Source of the DNA: Lepidurus packardi | Taxonomy: Eukaryota; Arthropoda; Branchiopoda; Notostraca; Triopsidae | DNA length: 64,000 nucleotides | Direction: 5' to 3' | NCBI GenBank assembly: GCA_023053545.1 | Contig: JAKZAN010000004.1 | Coordinates: 2,914,001 to 2,978,000 of the forward strand | In this document: positions 1 through 9,900 of the stretch, in pieces | Position numbering within the stretch: the stretch's first letter is position 1 | Layout: the number at the start of each line of letters is the position of its first letter | Position numbers and translations under genes: made by a program | Notes under the pieces: generated by a model | Told to the model about the DNA's origin: nothing | Databases searched by the model: none | Seen by the model: only the letters and a program-made list of their open reading frames with translations

Positions 1-2324
1 AAGCTTTGTTCAGTATTTATAACTACATTTTGGAGACAGGTGTGATACCCGCTGACTGGAAAAACGCAGTAGTCATTCCCATACCAAAGCCGAATAAAGA
101 CCCCGCGAAGTGTGAGTCATACAGGCCCATATCATTAATATCATGCCTAGCCAAAATTTTCGAAAGGATGATAATCAGAAGGGTAACCTGGTTTACAGAA
201 AAGAACCCTATAATGTCTCCATGCCAGACGGGGTTCAGAGTAGGCCGTAGTACAGTGGACCAGTTGGTCAGAATGAAAAACGACTGTCAAACTGCTTACG
301 AGGCAGGAGGTGTAGCAGTCTTAGTACTAATAGATATTAAACAAGCATACGACGGAGTATGGATAGATGGTCTTCTCAGAAAGATGGGAGAGAGAGGCAT
401 TAGAGGGAAACTACTAACCGTAATACGAAGTTTTTTAAAAGACAGAACCCTCCAAGTCAGAGTGGGTGCACACCTGTCGACAGAAATCCCAATGAAAAAA
501 GGTATTCCACAGGGATCAGTGATGTCCCCTTGGCTATTTAATATAATGATGGCAGACCTGACAAGTGTACTAGGACAGGGAAATATATCGATTTTTGCAG
601 ATGATATTGCCCTGTGGGTGTCAGGGGCTGAACTGGAGATTGCAATGACAAAGGCCAGTAATATTCTCGGGGATGTTAACTCGTGGTGTGGAAAAAATGG
701 TCTAAAAATTTCGACTGAAAAATCAAATTTCATGGTAATCACTCGAAAACGAAAATTAGAAAGCAGACGGAAATTGAAGATCAATGGGAAGGAGCTAGCG
801 AGAGTGGAGACGGCTAAATTTCTGGGTTTGACCTTTAATAAGACTTTGTCTTTCTCAGAACATCTAGAAGACATCAAGAAAAAAGGGATGAAAGCAATAG
901 GGTTGATCAGCAGACTAGCAGGGACCAGTTGGGGGAGTAGTCAACAAGTCATGAAGACACTCTATCAAGGGTTAATAAGGTCAAAACTGGAATATGGCTC
1001 CATAATATACAAGGATATAAATGTTAAAAAACTTCAATGCCTTGAGGTGATCCAAAACAGAGCCCTGAGAATTATTCTAGGAGCCACCAAAACGACACCG
1101 ATAGCAGTACTATTGTGTGCAACAGGTACCATACCTCTCAAGGACAGAAGGGACCTGTTAGCCTCCAACTATTTTAATAGAATGGTAGAATGCCACAAAA
1201 ACGATCTAGTAGTTAAAAAGGTTTACAACAACCGTAGTTCATCATTATGGACAGCATACAAACAGATGTACGAGTCTTATGAAATTGCGCAGGCAAAAGA
1301 AGGAGATTTTTTTGAAAACCTAATTCCCCCTTGGGATTTTGAGGCCACAAATATAGTCAAAGTTATACCACAACTAAGCACGAAAAAAGAATTGATAACT
1401 GACTGTAAGCAACTTGTGTACGAGTACTTACACCAAATCTACCCCAATCATACCAAAGTTTATACAGATGGGTCCAGAGATGAAGATGGGCATTCGGGGG
1501 CAGGGATACACATAGAAACTGAAAATACCTCGGTCGCCTTCGCGCTCCCTCGGTGGTCATCGGTACTGGCAGCAGAACTGTACGCCATCAAGGAAGCGCT
1601 AGCAATTATCGAGAATTCGGATACAAACAAATACCTTATCCTTTCGGACTCAAGAGCTGCACTCAGTGCTATTGCTTCATATGGAAGGAGGGCCTACTTC
1701 GAAATAGTACAAGATATTCAGAAAAAAATACGGTTGTTACAAACAAACAACTTTGACATAACGTTGCAATGGGTTCCTGCACATATAGGTATCGCTGGAA
1801 ATGAAGCAGCAGATTCGGCGGCAAGGATTGGAAAAAACTCAAATCAGACAATTTTAAGAGAACTCACAAGACACGAAATCACAACCGTAATCAAACAGAA
1901 GATAGAACAAAAAGTACTTCAGCGATTAAAAAACAGCTCTTTACAAAATCTTGTTCAATCTGCTACAAACATAAGGCCAGCACCCTGGTTATTGCACAAA
2001 AACAGAAAAATGGCAGTAGTTCTTTTAAGACTGAGATGTGGTCACGGAAGAACAGGAGCATGGCAGCATAGGTTCAAGTTAAAAAGAAATAGCGCATGTG
2101 ATAGATGTGGCGAGAGAGATGATACGGTGGAACATAAGGTTATGAAATGTCTGTATAACTCAATGGAACGTGAATTCCTCAAGAATAAAATGATTAAAGA
2201 AGGAATGGAATTTAAACTCGAGAACATTCTGGGGTTTGGCAAACTTACGGAACATAAGCAATTTTTAGCACAATCATATTTGGCGGACTTCATAAGAATA
2301 ACAGGACTAGTTGATCTCATCTAA
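1..2324 (+). CDS. Non-LTR retrotransposon ORF2: reverse transcriptase plus RNase H (5' end outside window)
   Basis: The reading frame is open from the window edge to the stop at 2322-2324 (772 codons from the first ATG at 6). It encodes the C-terminal part of an ORF2 polyprotein. Reverse transcriptase blocks are visible in order: GFRVGRSTVDQ, block A LIDIKQAYDGVW, block B GIPQGSVMSPWLFN and block C FADD. An RNase H domain follows with its acidic residues in VYTDGS, AELYAIKEA, LSDSRAALSAI and the VPAHIGIAGNEAAD box. A Cys/His cluster (CDRCGERDDTVEHKVMKC) closes the protein. RT followed by RNase H points to the I/LOA/R1-like group rather than L1 or CR1; the clade is not settled. The endonuclease and ORF1 would lie upstream of the window. 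No stop or frameshift is seen, so this copy may be young. A second, short relic of the same family lies at 16045-16245. Confidence 0.93.
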   Translation, partial: ALFSIYNYILETGVIPADWKNAVVIPIPKPNKDPAKCESYRPISLISCLAKIFERMIIRRVTWFTEKNPIMSPCQTGFRVGRSTVDQLVRMKNDCQTAYEAGGVAVLVLIDIKQAYDGVWIDGLLRKMGERGIRGKLLTVIRSFLKDRTLQVRVGAHLSTEIPMKKGIPQGSVMSPWLFNIMMADLTSVLGQGNISIFADDIALWVSGAELEIAMTKASNILGDVNSWCGKNGLKISTEKSNFMVITRKRKLESRRKLKINGKELARVETAKFLGLTFNKTLSFSEHLEDIKKKGMKAIGLISRLAGTSWGSSQQVMKTLYQGLIRSKLEYGSIIYKDINVKKLQCLEVIQNRALRIILGATKTTPIAVLLCATGTIPLKDRRDLLASNYFNRMVECHKNDLVVKKVYNNRSSSLWTAYKQMYESYEIAQAKEGDFFENLIPPWDFEATNIVKVIPQLSTKKELITDCKQLVYEYLHQIYPNHTKVYTDGSRDEDGHSGAGIHIETENTSVAFALPRWSSVLAAELYAIKEALAIIENSDTNKYLILSDSRAALSAIASYGRRAYFEIVQDIQKKIRLLQTNNFDITLQWVPAHIGIAGNEAADSAARIGKNSNQTILRELTRHEITTVIKQKIEQKVLQRLKNSSLQNLVQSATNIRPAPWLLHKNRKMAVVLLRLRCGHGRTGAWQHRFKLKRNSACDRCGERDDTVEHKVMKCLYNSMEREFLKNKMIKEGMEFKLENILGFGKLTEHKQFLAQSYLADFIRITGLVDLI

Positions 2325-2521
2325 GTAATCGGCTCGGTGATGGTCTAAACTCTATCACCTTCCATAACATGCACTCTCTTTGGCACGCCCATTCCAATTA
2401 AACTATGTAAATTCGTGCGTGGACCAGAGAAGACAGAAGGAGTAGACAGCGACATCAAGTGGGAATGCTGCAGACGACGATGCGATGACGATTCGCCTGT
2501 CGTCTATAACAACACAAAGAA
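2325..2521. other. 3' flank of the non-LTR element
   Basis: Non-coding stretch between the retrotransposon stop and the start of element X copy A at 2522. It probably contains the 3' UTR of the retrotransposon. No long poly(A) tail is present, and the exact 3' end could not be fixed because no target-site duplication is recognisable without the 5' end. Confidence 0.4.
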
Positions 2522-2625
2522 GGGGTACAGTACTTGAAAAGTTTGTTGGTAACTAATGTTCACTCATATAATAACAGTAGCTCAAACGTATAGCATGCAG
2601 AAGTTGGATATCCAGGTATGGTTAT
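2522..2625. repeat. Element X copy A, left arm (interrupted by Helentron)
   Basis: About 104 bp nearly identical to the sequence around the Mutator-like insertion on the right (49764-49783 joined to 54502-54596). Similarity begins at a shared GGGGTACAGTACTTG. Here the stretch is uninterrupted at TTGAAAAG, the site the MULE occupies in copy B. It is itself cut after GGTTAT by the Helentron, and copy A resumes at about 12099. Confidence 0.85.
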
Positions 2626-2937
2626 TAGCTGTGACAACAGCTTAATATATCGTCCAGACTTTAGCCTTGCCAGTGGGAGGGTGGGTTGCTGAGCTTGGCT
2701 CGGGTTTTTCCCATAAGGGCTGTGTTATTTTGGGGTGGGTTTGGTGGGTGGGAGATAAGGACATATTGCCATCGGCCAGGTCGTTCGTGCTCCTTTCATG
2801 AGATTCTCAGAAGTGGGCAAATTGGATCACAAAACGGGTTAGAACGTACCAGCACGTGATAGTTTTTGGGCTTGTGACGTCACGTCTGTAGGATCAATAG
2901 GACAGGGTAGCAGATCAACGTTGGTAAACGTTTGTTA

Positions 2938-2977
2938 TTAGCTGTGACAAAAGCTTACTATATCGTGCAGAGTTTGA
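2938..2977. repeat. Second copy of the Helentron 5' terminus
   Basis: TTATTAGCTGTGACAA followed by AGCTTACTATATCGT repeats the outer terminus at 2622-2660 (TTATTAGCTGTGACAA, AGCTTAATATATCGT). The base context just before it ends in TTTGT, like the 3' end of the whole element (CTTGT). So 2626-2937 could be a separate ~310-bp non-autonomous Helentron relative sitting head-to-tail with the full element, or a duplicated terminus. Confidence 0.65.
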
Positions 2978-3059
2978 ATTTTGAGGACTCATAGGTAAAA
3001 ATAAGATCAATTGCTAAAATTGTATTCTGTTTTTATTGGTAGCTTTCTATGCTGATATT

Positions 3060-3728
3060 TCTTATGTCAGCACTTACGTTAGTTTTGTGAACTGATTTCT
3101 TCTTATGTCAGCACTTACGTTAGTTTTGTGGACTGATTTCTTCTTATCTTATATCTAACGGGTAGACATTTTTCCTGTTTGGACGATTGATTTCTTGCTT
3201 GGATATTTGGAAAAATTCTTGTTTTTTGTTTTCTCCGATCCGGCAGTCACCTGCTCTAATTTTTGTGACTGCAATGTTAATTAGACTTGTTTCTTGTTTT
3301 GTACTGTTTGCAGTACTGAACTGAACGAACTGAACTCATTGTTTGCATTGTCATTAGACGATTCTTCCCCGTATGGTAACTGGATAATTTCTGAATCATT
3401 ATTCCGGCTTGAATTTTTTGGAGTATCAGGTAATATTCAATGAATAACAATTTTATATGTTTCAGCACTTCCTGTTACCTTCGTGAGCTGATTACTTTTA
3501 TATTATGTACTGTACTGTTTGCAGTGCCTTTGCGAACTGAACTCATTGTTTGCATTGTCATTAGACGATTCTTTCCCGTATGATAAGTGGATAATTTCTG
3601 AATAATTATTCCGGCTGGTTATCTTTTGGAATTTTTAGGAGTATCAGGTAATGTTCAATGAATAACAGTTTCATATGTTTCAGCACTTCCTGTTACCTTC
3701 GTGAGCTGATTACTTCTATTTTATGTAC
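3060..3728. repeat. Tandem duplications in Helentron leader
   Basis: A ~43-bp unit (CTTATGTCAGCACTTACGTT and following bases) occurs twice between 3060 and 3145. A larger ~207-bp unit beginning around 3300 is repeated from about 3508 to 3728, with roughly 85-90 percent identity by eye. The larger units contain GTATCAGGTAAT and TTTCAGCAC, which resemble a splice donor and acceptor, so part of this may be leader intron. The region 2626-3929 has no protein-coding ORF I can support. Confidence 0.7.
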
Positions 3729-3929
3729 TAGAAGTTTTGGAATTCGGACGATTTATTTGTTGGAGATTTGGATAATTGCTGGATTCCGTTGTTTATTGAG
3801 ATTGTTGGATTTTTCACGATTGATAGGTAATTCGTGGTTGAAAATATTTATTTACATTTCACTATACGGTTGCTTTCTTTTACACAGTTAATTAATAATA
3901 CATCTGCTCGTTTTTTCTGGTATTAAAGC

Positions 3930-6900
3930 ATGAGGTTGATCTGTAGAGCGCCGTATTCGCAATTTGCGCATGTTTTTTCTGCTTCTAGTCGTGGTGCTCA
4001 GTGCACACCGATGGCTTTTGTATCTATTGCATGGAGTTATTTGGTTCCTACTAACGAGTGGATTGAAAAAAACATGTGTGATATAATGACGATGGGAGAT
4101 GAAATATACCGAACTTACGAGCACCGTGAGAGGTATTTTTTTTCTGCCGAACTACCGGGATACTTGGATTTTAAAGAATTTGGTATATTAGAGACGTTTC
4201 TGCATGGGCAAGATGCGTTTGGTTTTATATGTCCACGGGAAACTCATCCATATGCTACCACTTTGGAAGATTCCGTAAGAGCTGCACATAGCTGTGCTGG
4301 TGTGCTTTTTATTAGTTGCTCACATTGTACAAGCATTATGGAGCGCAATGGAAAATACTTTCTTTTTGATTCGCATGCACGAGATGCCTCTGGTAAACCT
4401 GATAGTATGGGTACTGCTGTCCTGCTAGAACTAGAATTCCATGAATTAATTGGGTACCTACGGAACATGTATGGTTCGGTGTTATCGCATGGTAATCCGC
4501 AGTATGACATTGTGCCAGTTTGTTGCAAAGAATTAGGAAATGCACGTCTGAATACACTTGTACAAACTGTAGGTAGGTGTAGTCGTGGTATATGCAATGA
4601 AAGGCTAACACGGGCTGTAACTATCGGTAATATAACTGCTAGCTATGCTACTAATATGTGCCTTCCTGCTGATGTTGATAAAAAGACATCAGAGAAACCG
4701 AAAAAATCGAAAATGAATAATACGAAAAATTTGAAATCAGAAAAGAACGATTGTCAAAATTCATTTTGTGGAGAAGACCTTACCATCGCGACTGAAATGA
4801 AGCAAAAGTTGAAATCTTTTCCGCTTATACATGGAAACGAAGTACCAGTAGTAATTGATTTGACTGGTTCAAATGCTAGCAAAGAAACCTATAAAAGGAA
4901 TGCTGACCTTGCTTTCCCGAAAGATATTATTAACGTTAACAATAAAAAGGTACAACATCTAGATGACAGCTGTCAGCCTACATTGCTGTTAAATGTGATG
5001 ACATACCACAAAGTGAATGCAGATTTGCCAAAAGAGAATAAGACAACGGTAACTACTCACGATTCAGCATTTAGTTATTACAGTAAGCACGCTCCTAAGA
5101 ATATAAAGTGTGAAGGAAATGAAGACTTACAGATCAGTAAGGCCAAGACTATTGAGGAGAGACTTAGTGGCAGTGAAACGTCACAAAAGAATGAAAATAC
5201 TTGTGGGAATTGCCTGCGAACATTTTCTACGCGCCGTGGATTAAATCGACATTCCTCGTTTTGCAAACTAACACATTTTTCGCCTAAGTCAGGATTTGAC
5301 AGACAAATCGGAGTTGTTCATGTGGATAAGGAAAGTACAGCACCATGCGCTAATGTAAGAAATAAGAATACTGCAACTTTAGTGTATGATCTTCCGAGTA
5401 ACATTTTAGAAATTAGTGAACAGGAGCGAAAAGAATTTGTATGTGAGAACTGCTATAGGATTTTTACTCGTTCTTCGAATTTACAAAGACATTTCAAAAT
5501 ATGTCTCCCTTTTTCTCAACAGACTACGAATATATGCTTAAAACCTGCAAATGACAGTGGGAAACATTGTCAAACAGATACTCTAAGTAAAGAGAACTTC
5601 ATTCAAAAAGTTGGGACAAAAGTAGCTGACTTACAGAACGATATCCGAAATCCTCATTCTCCGAAAGTCGTAACATTACTTAAGGACCATACTAATATAA
5701 CCAGTAACTCTTCGTCTAATAGCCAGGAAGTGCAATGCCTAGGTTGTGGTGAATCTATCGTTAATCGAGCCCTGCTTCATAAACACAAGCTTAGTTGTCA
5801 AAACTTATTATCCACCAGTATTACGAGTTTTGAATGTCCTGAATGTGGCTTACAGCTTTCAAATCGTAGCCATTTAGTTCGGCATTCTGTTTTATGTAAG
5901 GGTATAGAAATCGCAGACAACTTTTACATTGATCGCAAATGTGGTCAATCAGTAGCTTTCACTGTTGTATTTTTGGCGTTACGTTGTGCTATTTTTAGAG
6001 GGCTACTTCAAATTGACTATACTAACTTTGAGATGATTCGACATATACGTAAAATTGGAATGACGTTATATAACTTGTACGCAGATTACAAGTCTCAAAT
6101 ATCACTTACAAAGATACCTAGTAAGTTTTCTTTCCCAGATATGGGACTTTCGTTCACGTGTTTTTCACGAATTTTGTGTACAAAAGTTTTACCTTCACAA
6201 TTTAGTACGTACTTCAGTTTAGCCTTGCGAGAGGGTAGTTACTTCGTCGTTGAATACAGAAATTACTGTATTGGTATCTTTAAAACAGAAAATGACACTA
6301 TTAACCTTTTCACTAGTCATAATAATGCAAAACGGAGCTGTAGCGTGCATTGTGCGTTATTGGATCGTTGTGCACAGATCAAAAATATTACTACTTTTGC
6401 TCTGCCTAATGTACTGAAAGAATGTTTTATTGGGTTGAATGACTTACATCACTTCAGTATTTACTGCTTTACCTTAGAAACAACACGTTGCTTAAAAGGA
6501 CAATCGCCTCTTGGTGTCTTCGAATGCATTATGGACTTCAATAACGTATGTATTAGTCATAAATCCAGCATAGTAATGTGTCCTTATATGCATAATGAAG
6601 ATCCAGAATTGGTTTGTATGAAAACGGAAATTAAGACAACGCGTATTAACGCTTCTGCTGGGAACCGTCACGAAGAAAAACAAGTGAATATAGATATAAA
6701 CAAGAGTACACTGCCTTTAATTTCTATGAGCAATGAAAATTCTTCAGATACGTGTGTTGATATAGCTTTGAAAAAGATGAAAACTTTACTGAGTCAAGGA
6801 CCAGATTTTATATGCGGAAGTTGTTCCCAACTTTTTTTTAAGCGTTCATTATTTCCTGCCAAAAAACTGCAAACAGCCATCGATGAACTTAACGATAATG

Positions 6901-9900
6901 ACATATCTTGCGCAAGCCAGTTATTTGTTTCGTGTTTTCGAGCCATACACACCGAATTCGTGTGCATAACGTGTTTCAGATATCTGCAGAAGGGTAAAAT
7001 TCCTCCAATGTCAAAACTAAATAAAGTTGGCTTCCCAGAATTGCCTAAAGTTCTTGAAGATTTAAACCCTATGGAACGAAGATTGATATCCCCTCGTCTC
7101 ATGTTCTTAAGATTACAACCACAGCGACAAGGAGGTCAGTCAAAATTGAAAGGAAATGTCGTAAATATTCCACATGATATTGATGAAACCATTACAGAAT
7201 TACCGCGAAAATTTAGAGATTTTGAAACAATAAAAGTGGCCTTGAAAAGAAAGTTAACTTATACTCGACCAGAGTTTGTAGAAACTGTTCGTCCTAACTT
7301 GGTGCGTAACGCAGCTAAACTGCTAGTCACACGTCCATTATTTATTGAACATAATATCTCATTTGCAGAGAATTGGCAATTTGTACCAGAGGAAGATGTT
7401 CCGGAAGTGTGTGTTGAAGAAAGCGTCATCACTGATGGTGCATCAGATCCAGAATCAATGGACTCTATTATATTTTCCAAAACAAAGCCACACAGTGATA
7501 GTAGTGACACAGAAATTTCTGAAGATATTGCTAGAGTCAATATGGATACTATATTATTGAACGAAAATTTTTTACATGGGGAAGGTGACGACGTTATTCA
7601 TATTATAGCACCTGGAGAAAACAAGCGACCATTGGGTATACTTAGCGATAAGGACTGCGAAGAACTTGCCTTCCCTCACATCTTTTGTGGCTTTGCAAGA
7701 CCAGCTTACTGTCTCAATCCTAACGATCAATATACAAATGGTCATTTTCGATCTCGACCGGTTTCTTACAGTTCTCTTTGCAAAGCTGAGTTACAACATG
7801 TCGATCGTCGTGTTGCTCAAGACGAAATTAACATATTTTTCAAAGTTAAGAAACTACAAATAAAGAAGATAGCTGACACTATGCGCTTCGGGACGAGAAT
7901 TTTAAAGGCTAAGGATAAAAGACCAGGAACTTCTTTTAACGCACGGATGCTGAAAAACCCGGAAGTCTTACGTTCATTGCAGTTTGACGGAGGTTTCAAT
8001 TTCCTAAAATCTGTACGTGGATCGCCTCCTTATTTCCAGCGCGTATGCCATGACTTATTTGCCATGATTCGTCAACTGGGACCCCCTGCATTTTTTTTAA
8101 GCTTTTCAGCAGCAGAAACTAGATGGCTTGACCTCCTGCGAATATTAGGAAAAACGGTTGATAAACGCTTGTACACGGATGTTGAACTTAAATCGTTAGC
8201 ATGGTTAGACAAATGTCGTTTACTCAAAGACAACGTCACTTGTGCAAGATACTTTAATTACCGCGTAGACAAACTTCTACAGTTATTCAGAGACCCAATC
8301 GAACCACTTGGCAAAGTTAAAGATTATGCAATACGTGTGGAATTTCAACAACGTGGCTCCCCCCATATTCATTTGTTCGTTTGGTGTGATAACCAACCCT
8401 TACGCGCTGATTTTCAAGATGAACAGTCGTTCGACGAAGCCTTAATCCGGTATGTAGACAAGTACGTTTCTTGTCAATTATCTGGTCCGTACACAGAAAA
8501 GGCCATTGAAGTACAAAAACACAGACACACATTTACCTGTAAAGTAAAAGGGAAAAACAAGAAATGCCGCTTCGCTTTCCCGAAACCTCCCGTCCCGAAC
8601 ACAATGTTGCTCAAACCTTTCGAGTCCAACGAGCCAAAAGACAACATAAATAAATATAGTCTTGCTTGGAAAAAAATTAAGGAATTAATGAACCTTTCTT
8701 GTGAAACATTTGCCACCTTTGACTCCTTTTTGTGCGAGTGTGGATTTAATTTAGAAACTTATATTGGTGCTTTGCGAACACGTATTACCAAAACAACATT
8801 GTTCTTGAAACGTGCGCCTAACGAATGTATGGTAAATGCTTTTAATCCATTACTCCTAGAATTCTGGGACGCAAATATGGACATTCAGTATGTATTTGAT
8901 GCTTACGCAGCTGCCTCATATATTGCAAGTTACATGACCAAATCGCAAAAGGGTATGAGCGAAACTCTTCGTAACGTGGTAAAAGAAGTACATGAAGGAA
9001 ATTTTACGCTTAGAGAAAAGTTTAGAATGGTGGGCAACAAATTCTTAAATTCCACAGAGGTTGGTGTGCAAGAAGCTGTTTTTTTACTTCTTCAGTTGCC
9101 TTTAAGAAAATTCAGCAGGGCTGTTGTGTTCGTTCCCACATGTCAACCTGAGGATAGAGTAATTCTTTCGAAACCTTTTGCAGTCATTAAGAAAATGGAC
9201 GATGAAAACGAAAATGTTATATCTGAAAATTTTTTAGATAGATATTCGAAGAGACCGAACTACCTAGAGAACACAAGCTTAGCAGAATATGTCACAAACT
9301 ACACGCATAAATATCATAACAATGATTCCAATATTGTTGGTGACGATGGTTATTGTATAGAACAAACCGAATACTCTGGCGAATCAGAACTTGAAGATGA
9401 CAATAAAGAGTCTTTCGATAATGACAAAAAAGAGAAGAAACATTCGGTCTATAATGTACGAACAAAACATCGAATCTTAAGGTTCATGAACTACCGTCGT
9501 GACACAAACCCTGAAAAATATTTCCATAGTAAACTCATGTTGTACTGGCCATGGAGGGATCACAATGATCTTAAAACTCAAGAAACTTACGAGACTACAT
9601 TTTTCCAGCGTGATGTTTTCAACCGTATTCAAAAAGAACGCCAATTTTTTGAACCCAGCAGTGATGCTGTAGACGATATACTGAGCAAACCTTTACACGA
9701 GTTAGTGGATCATAACACTTTCAACGGTTCAGAATCGGAAGACGAAGAAACTCTGAAGGAATTGCAAACTGATTCCAATCAAATTTTCGACCCTGAGTAC
9801 AACTGCATGCCTGAAGCAGACATAGGAAGAGATTTACCAAATACCCACCCTAATGATCTGAGCTTAGGTAAAACAGCTTCGTCAGTCGAAAAGTATGGTA

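Noticed and set aside
296..877. 193-codon minus-strand ORF
   Set aside because: Antisense shadow of the reverse transcriptase frame; no domain of its own.
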